Assembly: GCF_040869045.1 (NCBI RefSeq)
Contig: NC_090319.1
Location: forward strand, 68,234,779 to 68,298,778
From: Eurosta solidaginis
Taxonomy: Eukaryota; Arthropoda; Insecta; Diptera; Tephritidae
DNA: 64,000 nucleotides
Direction: 5' to 3'
Made by a program: the position numbers and the translations under genes. The notes under the pieces were generated by a model that was not told the DNA's origin, made no database searches, and was given only the letters and a program-made list of their open reading frames with translations. Positions within the stretch are counted from its first letter, which is position 1, and every line of letters begins with the position of its first letter. This document shows positions 33,166 through 44,022 of this stretch, one piece after another.

Positions 33166-33915
33166 AAAAAGGGCTCCAGTATGCTCTTTCGTAGATGTGC
33201 CATGCATCCACTTCTATCATTAATAAAGGAATGCGTTTTTCGCATTATCTGCAAGGTTTCAAATCTATGGTAATTTGGAGTGGTCATAAGTTCAATTGAC
33301 CTTATGTCCGTTAACCTTATGTCACCCCACCATCACATTATTGCATTGTCATCGAGCCTTGATACGTGTGCAAAGTTTCAATCAAACTTATGGCCATTCA
33401 AAGTGGTAATACGGACAATTGACCTTATGTCCGTTGACCTTATGTCACCACACCATCACATTAATGCATTGTCATCGAGCCTTGATACGTGTGCAAAGTT
33501 TCAATCAAACTTATGGCTTTTCAAAGTGGTAATAACGCCAATTGACCTTATGGCCGTTGACCTTATGTCACCACACCATCGCATTAACGCATTGTCATCG
33601 AGCCTTGATACGTGTGTAAATTTTCAATCAAACTTATGGCCATTCAAGGTGGTAATAAGGCCAATTGACCTTATGGCCGTTGACCTTATGTCACCGCACC
33701 ATCATTTTAATGCATTGCCATCGAGCCTTGATACGTGTGCAAAGTTTCAATTAAACTTATGGCCATTCAAAGTGGTAATAAGGCCAATTGACCTTATGAC
33801 CGTTGACCTTATGTCACCACACCACCACATTAATGCATTGTCATCGGTCCGTGATACGTATGCGAAGTTTCAAATTAATCAGACTTCTAGAAACCGGTGA
33901 AAATTAAGCTCAAAG
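33166..33915 (+). repeat. 123-bp satellite array, about five units
   Basis: Each unit holds GACCTTATGTCACC.CACCAT, TGCATTGTCATCGAGCCTTG, ATACGTGTGCAAAGTTTCAA and AACTTATGGCCATTCAAAG. The unit length is 123 bp, a multiple of three, so a 206-codon open frame (33280-33900) spans it as five 41-residue repeats; this is a by-product and I do not call a gene. The array is bracketed by copies of CAAGCTAATAAAAGCATG at 33146-33163 and 33930-33947. Related inverted units lie at 58935-59515. Confidence 0.85.
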
Positions 33916-33949
33916 ATTCCATTACATAACAAGCTAATAAAAGCATGTT

Positions 33950-34500
33950 AAAAAAGAACAACAGAGTGCATGAAAACCGTCAATACAGTGAATAAGTTTA
34001 ATATCGAGAAGTCCGCAAGATTTACGAGTATTTCGAGATACGAGAATCTCGCGGCGATATCTCCGATCTTTTCTTCAGAAATGTCCTTTCGCATACATAA
34101 GTGACGTGTGCGGTAGAAAATGCTGGCTGGCTAAAGGGTAGAAAATCAACAGAGTTCAATTTATTGCCGTTCTTGCCAATAGCGCTGGAAGTTACTCAAA
34201 GTAACAGCTGCTTTTCTCATTGCTATGAGTTATGATGCTTGCAGGTCTGATGGCCAAGTTCTTAGATTAAGATTTTGTTGCTCGCTGATAAAAGTGGTCA
34301 AGCAGCTTCAGCATACAAGCATGCAGAGGTAAGTTTAGTAATATGCAAACCCCGCCTATGAAAACAAACAAGCGTAAAATGTACTGAGATGAGTCGAATC
34401 TTTATTTTTAAATTCGCAAAGCGCCTGGATCCGGGTTTTAGTTGGGCTTCAAAACATGTACTCTAAATTTGCGAACTATAGGGACTGCAATATTTTACTG
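33950..34500. other. No recognised feature
   Basis: Includes a CGAGATACGAGAATCTCGCG dyad near 34035. No protein-like frame. Confidence 0.4.
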
Positions 34501-34506
34501 CATTTG

Positions 34507-34680
34507 ATTGTTGTTGTTGTGCTAACGATAAAAACCCTTCCTAAGGTTTGGAGGAATATTATAAGTTTTGATAGAACTTTGCCCATATAGATGCGATACG
34601 CTCCGGAACTAGCCTCTTGAGGCTAGCCATTCCACATCCAAATAATGAACCCGGATAACCAGTCTGTGTTGTACAGTGTG
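34507..34680 (+). repeat. Dispersed repeat family B, decayed
   Basis: TTGTTGTTGTGCTAACGATA, then a CCTTCCTAAGGTTTGGAGGA block, then CATATAGATGCGATACGCTC. It follows the family order with low identity. Confidence 0.5.
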
Positions 34681-34989
34681 GGTGTTAAATGAAACTTTTG
34701 TACATAGTGCTTTTATATAAGCTTTTTAGCATTTTTGCGAAATCTCATACCGTTTCTGAGATACGGGCCTTAATGTGAGCCCGGGTAGTATATAGTTGAG
34801 ATGGTAAAATAAAAATATCAAATGAAATTAAAAGGCTTTGGAAAATGTTTCAGTGCAATCTTAACCGATACCAACAGTCTTTCACACTGTCAGGTAACTA
34901 GGTGTCTAAAAGATGGCGCTGTGCACGAGATAGTTTGAAAAATCGTATTAATTGGACGATTTCGTCTGCAAATTAGACTTACTTTAAAA

Positions 34990-35265
34990 TGCCGTAGTTT
35001 GGACGTAGCTTGATCGCCTACCACAATGAAGGTCCTGGGTTCAAGTTCCGGAAAAGAAACATTAAAATATTATACAAGCATTTATTCTAAAACAAAGGCT
35101 GCCCTCGGTAATGGGTTGGCGGCGAACTCAGCAGATGCCATTCGGAGCGGGCATAAGACACATAAGTCCCGCCCTGCTAAATTGTAAAAAATTTAACTAC
35201 TACAGGGAAATTGGAAGAGAAGTTCAAATCTCCTTGGAGGTATATTGCGCCAAGTATTATGATTA
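34990..35265 (+). mobile_element. SINE1 copy, plus orientation, diverged
   Basis: Contains GACGTAGCTTGATCGCCTAC, CACAATGAAGGTCCTGGGTT, CAAGTTCC (box B), ATGCCATTCGGAG, and a GGAAATTGGAAGAGAAGTTC / GGAGGTATATTGCGCCAAGT tail, matching the family in order. Confidence 0.6.
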
Positions 35266-35784
35266 TTCTTCCTAAAAATTGGCGAAAGTGATGTTGTAGT
35301 CTAGTCACTTGAGTCGGAGACCATAAGTTCATTAAACTACTACACCAATATGACAACCAATGACGGAAGCTTCAAGATAATTATAGACTCTCCAGAACCT
35401 AATTGCAAACTACTCACCACGGCGCTTTTCATACATATATTGCAACTGAATCTTCAATCGGATGACAAACGTATAGAGGGGTCCCTGGAGAATAATTACT
35501 TTGTGCTGGGTGCCTTTTTTTTTTCTTTAAATAGAAGAAGTCTTCAGCAATGTCCAACCAGCGGCAATTGCAAGGGTCCTCTTAGCACTGGGAGTCGAAT
35601 CGACTATATTCAGTGGAGGAGAGAAAACTTAAAGGAAAGTGAGTAGGGGCACGCCACAGTGGGGTGTTCTTTCTTCCCTGCTTTGGATCATAGAGGCAAC
35701 AAAGCGTTGGCCTAGGCAATTATTGCCATCCCTTATGCTATGTACAAACACACACCAAATTGACAATTTTTAGCATTTGGGCAA

Positions 35785-35850
35785 TTTATTACGCAATTTA
35801 TCATATAATAAATTACCAATTTAAAAAAAAAATTGCGTAATAAATTGTAT
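35785..35850. repeat. Short AT-rich inverted repeat
   Basis: GCAATTTATTACGCAATTT is followed after ~25 bp by AAATTGCGTAATAAATTG, a near-perfect 18-bp stem. Function unknown; possibly a MITE core. Confidence 0.6.
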
Positions 35851-35859
35851 CAAACTGCA

Positions 35860-36520
35860 AATGCAACCTTTTAAAGTGTGTATATTGAGTAGATTTAAAC
35901 GTCAGTTACGCATGGCTCAACTATATGGTTGGCTCATCTTATCAGCTGATTTAATTTTTTTCATTTCACTGGAGTAGGGATTGTCAAAACAAGATGGCAA
36001 ACTCAAAGTGAAAGCAAAACATTGAACACATTTTCTTACAACACACAAAAATTTCAAAGTTTTATGTTTTCATTCCATTCCATTCGTCTAATACCAACAC
36101 GTACATTTTGACAGGCTGAACAAAGGTATGTAGCTGCTGTAGAGATGAGCCAACCAGCTATCAAACTACTATTGTATAAGCTAAATTGAGTTGTATGAAC
36201 ACCATTCAATTTAAACTGAAATTTGCCTCAATTTATTTTTCTGTGTGAAAATAGTATTATGGCGTTTTCCTTTCAGAAAGTAATGTCGCCCTATTAGTTC
36301 CCCTGAGCTGTCTTGTGAGTTCTTTTAACAAAGTATTTTCTATGGGTGTTAAAACAAAAACATTTTGCATAGCTCCAGATGACCTAGTTTAAAATTCTGA
36401 ATTTAAGAATGCAGCATGAGGGTAACATTCTATTCAGAAAAGAAAACGGCATTAATGTGGATGAGTTTTACTGTCGTTGAGGGGCACGCTGTGGCTGGGG
36501 GCTCTCTCTAAGGCTGGTAC
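35860..36520. other. No recognised feature
   Basis: No recognisable protein or repeat. Confidence 0.35.
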
Positions 36521-36534
36521 ATTGGCTGTACGAT

Positions 36535-36905
36535 TGTTTGGTCAATCCGATTCATTTCTATGACGTTCTGGTCTGGTGGAGAGAACTAAACACATCTCCA
36601 ACGGTCAAAAGTTTAAAAATAGTGCAGCGATTGGGATATAAGCTGGTGAATTACATGCCCTGTAGCATTCTGCTCTTCTTCGACTTCATCCTTGGGAGTC
36701 AGACAACTGTTCGCAAGCTTCCGCTCCTATCAAGGAACGATTGGTGTAGGGGATCTATATTGGTCGGGATTCTGGTGAACGCGTTCACGGTTGGATCCAG
36801 ACTATCATGAGTTCGACATTAGCAAGAAATTAAGGCTGCCCGATCATAGCTGCCTGTTTCAGCCGTATGTTGCCGTTACAAAGGATGCAGTCGATGGGAT
36901 AAGAG
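36535..36905 (+). pseudogene. Non-LTR retrotransposon fragment: RT thumb to RNase H
   Basis: 36538 onward reads IHFYDVLVWWRELN and VKSLKIVQRLGYKL, the thumb/linker motif also seen at 32998-33060 (LLYGALVWWPAL). It continues with SRNDWCRGSILV and VNAFTVGSRLS, which corresponds to the start of RNase H (normally a VxxFTDGS catalytic strand; here the Asp is replaced). After a frame change, EFDISKKLRLPDHSCLFQPY follows, the second conserved RNase H block. Multiple stops; inactive. LOA/R1 group. Confidence 0.65.
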
Positions 36906-37094
36906 TTCAAAGACTGTGATCTCACTTGCGATGGCATCTAACTACTTTTAAAATTAAAAATTATCTCGGTCAGGGCATGAAGAGATATCCCTAGCAACTT
37001 TCAGCCACATCTCTGGCAAGGACGAATTTAACGTGATTATCTGTGGAGACTTTAAGATTCCGCTGGCCACTTCCTCGCTGCTTCGGGACAGATA

Positions 37095-37516
37095 CCCCCT
37101 CAAGTCAACTTAGCAAACGCTGGACTGACACCACCACTTCCCGTGTGTTGAGGTCTTTCTGGCCCATTGCGAGTCCACGCGGTACGCTTTAATATGCTAA
37201 ACAGCCCAGCAATGTTAGCTGTACGGAGGATGAGGAGATGTAATCATCCAGTCACTTTATCCTCAGCTATCCAGCCTTTACGAAGTCGAGGCGTCTCAAT
37301 CGGTGCCCCTCAAGTCAGCTTAGCAAACGCTGGGCTGACACCACCACTTGCCGTGTGTTGAGGTATATCTGGCCCATTGCGAGTCCATGTGGTACGCTTT
37401 AATATGCTGAATGGTCCCAGTCATATTAGCTGTACAGAGGACGAGAAGATGGAATCATCCAGACGCTTTATGCTCAGCTGTCCAGCCTTTACGAATACGA
37501 GGCGTCTCAGTTGGGA
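37095..37516 (+). repeat. 211-bp tandem duplication within the RNase H C-terminal remnant
   Basis: 37095-37305 and 37306-37516 are adjacent copies, each from CCCCTCAAGTCARCTTAGCA to GGCGTCTCARTYGG, about 90 percent identical by eye. Each unit encodes remnants such as RWADTTTCRVLRYIWPI, the segment just after RNase H in LOA/R1-type proteins, so the duplication arose inside the transposon relic at 36535-37090. Confidence 0.75.
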
Positions 37517-37887
37517 CATATTCGATTCTCTGGAATAGCTTTTAAATATCGATGTGTGCCTTCTTTAATTTAATTTAAATGGGCAGCTGCCATTCCACCT
37601 AAGCAACCTATCGCAATCGTCACCCAATTCTGGACTGTGTTTAAGGTATTTGGTGTAAAAACTACAAAGTTGCCTTTATATCAGTCACTATGACTAATAT
37701 TCGTTTTTGGTTTCGGACTCGGCTAAGCTCAAATCATCTTATTCGGTCGGACACTGGCAATCATATACATTTTTCTTTCTTACCAGAACTTAATATTTTC
37801 CGGCTTTAAGTGTAAATTGTTGGTAAAGGTTGACTTTAATTACATACATCCATATTAAAGTATATATTTAGTTATGTTTGTATGTAT

Positions 37888-38360
37888 GTATTAGGGTGGG
37901 TCGATTTGTATAGACGAAAGTTAACCGATATCGCGCCATCGATTTTTCGATAGGATTTGGGCTCAGGATAAAAAAGTTCCACTTCCAGTTTCCATTTCCA
38001 GTTTGCGAAATTTCATTTTTTTTTTTTTTACTTTTTTCGACTTTGATTTTTAAGGTTTTTTTTCATGACCTGCTGAAAAACTATTTTTTTTGTTTTCAAA
38101 AAACTGTTATCGCCAACGTCTTTAGCGGACATTTTTGGGTCGAACAGGGTATACATGAAAATTTTACAATCAAATGAAAATTTTTTAGTAGGTCATGAAA
38201 AAAACCTTAAAAATGAAAGTCGAAAAAGTCAAAAAATTTAATTTCGCAGGCTCGAAAATAATTTTCTTGGGTATGCGTAGTGGAACTTTTTTTCCTGTGC
38301 CCAAATCCTATCGAAAATCGATGGCGCGATATCGGTTAATAAATCGACCCAGTCTAGTAT
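37888..38360. mobile_element. MITE/foldback with GGGTGGGTCGATTT ends, ~170-bp arms
   Basis: The left arm, from TAGGGTGGGTCGATTT, pairs with the right arm ending AAATCGACCCAGTCTA. Inner paired words include GATATCGCGCCATCGATTTT and TTTTAAGGTTTTTTTTCATG. The spacer near 38100-38170 is unpaired. Lies about 230 bp upstream of the putative promoter of the JHBP-like gene. Noncoding. Confidence 0.8.
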
Positions 38361-38572
38361 GTATATCTCATGACGTCGTATTTCCTTTCGCTCGCTTCTT
38401 GCTATTCCCTTTTGACTTTCTTCATTTCTTTTGCTGCACTTGTTCCACAGCCACAAGAAATGGACGCTTTTGCTACTGCACTTGTGACGACAGCCAACAA
38501 TTTGGTTAAAACACCTTGGCCAACAGAGTTTGAGCTCATTTGTGGCTAAAATCGCGTGAAAGTTGTACGTAA

Positions 38573-38610
38573 TATATAAGAAAGAAATTCTCGCTCGTAC
38601 TGAACTCAGT
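38573..38610 (+). promoter_or_regulatory. Putative core promoter (TATA box + initiator) of the JHBP-like gene
   Basis: TATATAAG at 38573-38580 is followed by an arthropod-type initiator TCAGT at 38606-38610, with 33-35 bp from TATA to the initiator A. It is on the gene strand and 575 bp upstream of the start codon. The intervening sequence contains upstream ATGs, so a 5' UTR intron may exist. A weaker alternative TATA-like word, TATATTTAAAT, is at 39065-39075. Inference only. Confidence 0.4.
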
Positions 38611-39184
38611 GAAATAAATAATAAAACGCGTAGCATAAAATAAAATTTAATTAAAAAAAAGAAAACAGAAATAAAAAAAGTTGTTAAACCTAAATAAAAA
38701 AGTGTTAAAATTACATATAACCTAAATTCGATTTTTTATTTTATTAAAGTAACAACAAAACAAATGTGAACTTCTTACTTAACGTTGATTGAAAAAAGTT
38801 CTGTCTGTGTCTGTCAGCGCGTTTGTACTTCTGTACTCGTTAAAGTTCGCTTTAAAAGTCTTGACCCAATTTTCGGTTAACTAACATTCCAGTGTTATTT
38901 GTTTTTGTTTTGTGCAGCTGGCTGATCCAAAGTGAAATTATTTGCCACTTCAATTTTTTGGTCTCAACCATAAAATCCGTTTTATTATACTTTCGCTGGC
39001 AACGATCACCTAATAAGATATTGGTCGCGTCATCGAAACCTTGGCTTTAGCTGGAGTGACGTTGTATATTTAAATTAGCGCTAATATTTGGACAATTACT
39101 ATTAAGGAAGTGCTAATAGGTAATTTTTTTGAGAAACTCAACACTTTTACTTTATGAAAAGTGAAATTTCTGTATAAAACAAAA

Positions 39185-39260
39185 ATGTGTAAACTCATCT
39201 TAATCGCAGTTCTAACGCTATTTAGTTGGATTTCCGTCAACGCTCAGGGCGATGTGCAAC
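39185..39260 (+). CDS. JHBP/takeout-like secreted protein, exon 1 (signal peptide)
   Basis: The ATG at 39185 opens MCKLILIAVLTLFSWISVNA, a textbook signal peptide (basic n-region, hydrophobic core, small residues before the cut), followed by QGDVQ. The exon ends with one base of a split codon before GTGAGT at 39261. Joined to exons 2 and 3 it gives an N-terminus typical of the haemolymph juvenile-hormone-binding (takeout, DUF233) family: a signal peptide, then a Cys pair, then a GxPELxI motif. These proteins are secreted carriers of hydrophobic ligands with a long tubular cavity; members are about 240-260 residues. Only the first ~105 residues are in the window. The ligand is unknown. Intron 1 is about 21 kb. 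Confidence 0.85.
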
Positions 39261-39312
39261 GTGAGTATTAAATTACTTTTTTATTGTAATCTACAAATAT
39301 ATAAAAAGAGAG

Positions 39313-40037
39313 GCCAATAGGGTATCAAAGGATTGATGGGGAATCAAGAGGTTGATAAACGCAGTTTAGATCTTCTGCAACCCAACTACCAAGCACACCT
39401 ACGCGAGACGAGTCCTGTTACTAATATGAACTAGGAAGTTGGGGGCGATATGGCCTAGAAGGTTCAATGTGACCAGTGATCATATCAAATCATTCCCGAG
39501 ATGGTCGGACTGCTACCTTAATGGCCGCGCCACAATGACATTTATCATATAGATGCGTTTAACATAAGCGCTTAACATAAGCTTATCGCCACAATCAACC
39601 AAGATGTTGCGTTTGTAAATATGAAGACACTTCAGATCTAGCAATTGAAGTTTATTACGCCTTGCCCATTCACATACAAAATTTCGCGAAGCACTGTTAT
39701 TAACAATATCTGTATACAACAAACATACTTGCTAACATATTTTGTGTCGTATTCGATTGTTATAGTGTTTTTAATTGCGAAAAATGTTAGAAAACGTTAC
39801 CAACCAGTGGGAAAAATAATTTCACTTGCAAAGTGTGCCAACACCCTTAGCCAAAGCAAATGTCAAATTCTTCTTCTTATGATTTGCTTGCAACAAAATT
39901 TGGGAACTGCTTATGTGATAGAGCTATAACGGTGTTTGTTACCGGATCGTACCGGATCTATATCCGGCAAAGCACCATCAACATCGATAACACTACCCAA
40001 AACCTTCGGTGAGCGTCTTTATCGCTACAACAACAAA
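39313..40037 (-). repeat. Dispersed repeat family B, minus, interrupted by family C
   Basis: 39313-39525 holds CTTCTGCAACCCAACTACCA, CCTACGCGAGACGAGTCCTG and CATTCCCGAGATGGTCGGAC. 39930-40037 holds GTTACCGGATCGTACCGGAT, ATATCCGGCAAAGCACCATC and CGCTACAACAACAA. Together they form one family B copy on the minus strand split by about 400 bp. Confidence 0.7.
39526..39929. mobile_element. Family C element (MITE-like), inserted in family B
   Basis: Shares TTTCGCGAAGCACTGTTAT, CTTGCTAAC, AAAAATGTTAGAAAA, AATAATTTCACTTGCAAAGT and CCCTTAGCCAAAGCAAATGT in order with 52310-52530. Its left end, GGCCGCGCCACAATGA followed by CATAWAGATGC, is found inverted at the right end of the other copy (52630-52665), so the family has terminal inverted repeats of at least 50 bp. 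The right end here is uncertain. Confidence 0.6.
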
Positions 40038-40156
40038 GCTGATATTTGAGAATGACTGTGGAAAATTGTCTTTAAGAAAAAGTGGTATGCAATATGGTAT
40101 GGTAGGTGCCACCACATTTTCAAAAATACGTGTAAATCCGATAATAAATAAAAAAA

Positions 40157-40246
40157 AATATTTGGCGCGACTTACCTTCGAGGAGATTTTTGCCGAGCTT
40201 CGCTTTCAATTTGCGTCGTGCTCCTTTTAATTTTCCCACGGAGTGT
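40157..40246 (-). mobile_element. SINE1 fragment
   Basis: TTTGGCGCGACTTACCTTCG, AGGAGATTTTTGCCGAGCTT and TTTGCGTCGTGCTCCTTTTA match the tail-proximal SINE1 region, then a jump to GGAGTGTTTGCCAA. Head absent. Confidence 0.65.
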
Positions 40247-40289
40247 TTGCCAAGAATAGGGGGAAAGGATGAGCTTGCGAGGTTAGGTT

Positions 40290-40790
40290 AGGTTGAACTG
40301 GCCGATCAATAAAGACCTCACATAGACTGAATGTGTCCATAGCGCAGGACAAGAACACAGAACGTGCTCAACCGTTTCCTCCTGCAGCTTACACTTCATG
40401 CACTTGCTGTTACCGACGAGACCTAACCTATAAGCATGTGACGCCAGAGGCAATGTGCAGTCAGTATGCCCATTATGAGCCTAAAGTCTTCTCTCTTCAG
40501 GGATATGAGCCATTTTGTGCGTCTAATATCGTAAGCTTTGCACATGATCTTAGAAATTTTACAGCCCCGCGATTTGGTCCACGCCTTTTCTACTTGATGG
40601 ATCATATGAAACTCCTGTCTCCTTTTGATTTCTTCCAAACAGATTGGGACGTCTATCGTCGACTCAGTGAGTGTTGCACCCACGCTTTGCCAACTCATCG
40701 GCCTTCTCGTTACCTTCTATCCCCTTATGATCGGGTATCCAGCAAAGATGTAAGGTCCGACCTAAGCGAAGCTTTTCCAATGCTTCTTTG
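40290..40790 (-). pseudogene. Non-LTR retrotransposon RNase H C-terminus and Cys-rich tail
   Basis: On the minus strand, IPDHKGIEGNEKADELAKRG (about 40740-40680) is the final RNase H block with its conserved His and Asn/Asp. It is followed in another frame by TIDVPICLEEIKRRQ, KAYDIRRTKWLISL and FRLIMGILTAHCLW, then EEETVEHVLCSCPAL-like remnants after a frameshift (near 40400). The 3' UTR ends near AGGTTAGGTTAGGTT at 40268. Same family as 51600-52125 and, in part, 31325-31615. R1/LOA-type; inactive. Confidence 0.7.
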
Positions 40791-40834
40791 CATTCCAGGA
40801 CACTTCTTGCCTTAATCCCAGCCTAACTATCAAT

Positions 40835-41098
40835 ATGGGCGCTGCTTTGAAGTTATCTGTTTCTCCAGAAGAGATAAGCAAGTGCTACATCAAAAAATTC
40901 AAGCAAACAAACGTGCTCCATATTCATTTTGCCTCTACTGAGTTGAAGAGTAAAGTTAAGGCCCAAAAACGGAGAGAAAAGGGGAAATTAACTTCTCAGC
41001 TTTTTGGTGATGGACAGAAAAACACCAATATTTACATAAACGATAGTCTCACTAGCTACAACAGAGCGCTGCTTACAGTAGCGAAGAAAACAAAATAA
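40835..41098 (+). pseudogene. CR1/L2-like non-LTR element, ORF1 C-terminus
   Basis: The plus frame shows LKLSVSPEEISKCYIKKFK, then SKVKAQKRREKGKLTSQLF, then NIYINDSLTSYNRALL, ending with a natural-looking KKTK stop. The IYINDxLTxYNxxL motif is the C-terminal signature of the ORF1 nucleic-acid-binding protein of CR1/L2-type elements. It directly precedes the endonuclease ORF at 41316. The 5' part of ORF1 is missing. Confidence 0.65.
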
Positions 41099-41282
41099 GC
41101 AAAAAATTATAAGTACCTGTGTATAAGTCATGGTAGAATAATGATGAAAAAGACTGATAATAGCGACGTTGTTATTCTTAGTACTTTTGACGATTTGTCA
41201 AAAGTAACGTAGTTTTTCTAATTATTATTTAATACTTGCATATTTCAAATGGTTTTTCCAAAGGTTTATATTTAAAAGCAAC

Positions 41283-44022
41283 TTCTCTATAATCAGCCCT
41301 ATTAATGATCTTGATTTGATATATAATTCTACGGATTCGCTTGTTTCTATTCATCTAAACATACGCAGTCTTCGGCAAAATTTTGATTTATTGCTATGCC
41401 ATCTAGAGATGTTTAAAAACTATCCCGACGTAATATTTTTGACTGAAATCTGGATATACTCTCACGAAATTCGTGATTTCACTATACCTGGTTATAATTT
41501 TTTCGCGAACACTAATGACAGTTATTCTGCAGGTGTTGGAGTTTTTGTTCGGGATATGTATTATTTTGAATGCAATCTCACAAGTGCTGACATCCTAAAG
41601 GTTTCAATAAGTATTTCCGGTGCAGTCTTCACTTTTATATGTGTTTACAGGCTACATGCGATACCTGTTCAGACATTTTTGGAAGAGTTCTCAAATCTTC
41701 TCCGTAGTGAAAATTCAGTCAATATTGTCATCTTGGGTGACTTTAACTTAGATATTCTTAACGCTAATCCTACCATAGATAGCTTCCTAAATCTAATGGC
41801 TAGTCATGGTATAACATCGTATTTAAATGAGCCAACTCGTAGTATGTCTGGAAGCTGCTTGGATCACGTTTTCTGTTGTGTTAGTAATATTTTTCTCAGT
41901 AGTTTGCGGAGCTTAAATCTTGATGTCGGAATAACAGATCACACTATGACTGGTGTATTATTAAGTAAGGCTTGTGCAAAAAACAATAATAAAAAGGTTA
42001 GTTCTTGTTTAACGCAAATAAATTCGACGCTCTAAACGAACTATTGCGATTTGAGTCATGGGATGAATGTTACTCTGAAAAAGACGTATCCAAGGCATTT
42101 AATATTTTTCTGAACATTTTTAACAGGCACATTAGGTCTGCTAGCTTTTCTTTTATCCCTCGCAGATCTGATTATAAGTTAAAACCATGTATTAGCAAAA
42201 AGTTGTTAAAAAATTCATCTAAAAAACAAGCGTGGAAAAAAGTGCAAAAACCACCCATCAAACGCAAATCTTCGCAGCAGGTATATGAAATTATGTAGAG
42301 AACTGAAAAAAGAAGTACACCTGGAGCGTGATAATTTCTATCGAAATGAGTTTAGGTCTTCCTATGGCAATCCAAAGAAGGAATGGAATATCATTAACGG
42401 TCTTCTGAATCGCAGTTGTAAAGCTAATAACACATCAATTGTTTTATGTGATGGTAGCGTGAGCTTTTATGATCCTCCAGCAGTGGCAAACCATTTCAAT
42501 GATCACTTTCTATCAATAGGACAATCTGCTGTTTTCGAATCCTCCGCTCTGATACCTGAGTTCTCGAATTCGGGAAATAGTTTTTTTTTTTCGAGCCATT
42601 TACTGGCATTGAAGTTTTAAAAACAATTAATTCTCTGAATAAGTCTAGATCATGTGGGTGTGATGGAATTTCGAGTCAGACTCTTAAATATGTGGCACTA
42701 AATTTAGTTGATATCCTAACGCATTAGTTTAATATGAGTATTTTAGGTGGATCATTTCCTTCAGATTTAAAATTCGCTATTGTCATTCCTTTATTAAAAA
42801 AGGGTGACAAAATAACTAGAGGCCTATTTCATTACTGTCTTCAATTTCAAAAATATTTGAAAAACTGGTTAAAGGTCGAATCCTATCATTTCTTGACAAT
42901 AATAACTATTTCAGCTCAATGCAATTCGGGTTCAGATGTGGCGGTCAACAGAAGATGCCTTGCTGGACTTTTTTTCTTACATATATAGGGAACTAGACAA
43001 TAAAAAGAACTGTGCTGGACTGTTCGTTGATATCACTAAAGCATTTGACATGGTTGATCACCAAATTTTATTAGACAAATTGTATTGTGCGGGCTTCCGT
43101 GGGTTTATATATAATTGGTTTAAATCTTATTTGTCAGGAAGAATTCAAAAAGTAAAAGTTGGAAGTAGTATAAGTAATCCAGTTACAATTAGCTTAGGTG
43201 TACGTCAAGGATCTGTCTTATGTCCTATAATATTTTTGATTTACCTAAATTCAATATTCTCGCTGTCCTTGACGACCTTGCTATCGCCTATGGTTCATCG
43301 AACTATCTGGATTTGGTAGCAGGAATCAATAACGATGTGTATTTGCTAAGAGTGTGGTTTGCAGCACACAAGCTCTCTGTCAGCAAGAAAACGAAGTTGA
43401 TGTATTTCAATTTGCATCCAAAATCCTCACCTGACCAAGCCATTGTATTCCATGCTACTGACTGCAAACGTTTTGTACTAAATAATTTTCTGTTCTGTGC
43501 ATCGTTTAAAGCTGAAGTAAATTGTTGCGATAAGTGCTTCACTATTGAAAAAGTGAGCGACTTCCAATATCTTGGTGTTATTGTTGACCAAAACTTGAGT
43601 TGGCCTACGCATATTTTTCGATCTTCCGCTCGTTATTTTTACAATTTAAGAAAAGTTTGTTCAAACGCAACACTTAAAACTATTTACTACGCTTTAGTCC
43701 ACTCCAAGCTCTAATATGGCATAACCTGTTGGGGTGGCGCTTCAGGTAATAAAATCCAGCAGCTTCTAACTATTCAAAAATGCGTCATAAGAAAAATATG
43801 TAATGTTGATCGTTTTCACCACTCTATGGAGTTGTTTAGGGATCTGAAATTTCTTCCTGTTAAGCATATGTACTACTATAAAACGTTAGAGATATTTTTC
43901 ATTCGCTGTGGGTATTTACATAGCCTGGTCTCGGATAGTTATAACTTGAGGCAAAACTCAAATGGACTTATGTATATCCTGACCTCTCGAACGACCTACT
44001 TCAAACACTTCTTTACGATTTT
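41283..44022 (+). pseudogene. CR1/L2-like non-LTR element, ORF2 (endonuclease + reverse transcriptase), broken
   Basis: 41316-42035 is an APE-type endonuclease: HLNIRSLRQNFD, VIFLTEIWI, GVGVFVRD, VILGDFNLDI, CLDHVF and a GITDHTM motif, so the catalytic Glu, GDFN and DH blocks are present. Frame changes follow near 42000, 42295 and 42610. RT blocks: INSLNKSRSCGCDGISS (42610-42660), LFVDITKAFDMVDHQILLDK, SLGVRQGSVLCPIIFLIYLN, then a small deletion before LDDLAIAYGSSNYL (the catalytic DD box region), DFQYLGVIVDQNLSWPTHI, and after a stop at 43712, YGITCWGG. The 3' end lies against a BEL relic. Not active. Confidence 0.85.

Noticed and set aside
33280..33900. 206-codon open frame as a repeat protein
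   Set aside because: It is explained by a 123-bp satellite whose unit is a multiple of three. There is no start context, signal or homology, and the related array at 58.9-59.5 kb has units that do not keep the frame.
38195..38636. Overlapping 104- and 132-codon frames upstream of the JHBP-like gene
   Set aside because: Both run from a MITE arm into the promoter region on opposite strands and show no domain. They would also conflict with the TATA-Inr signal.
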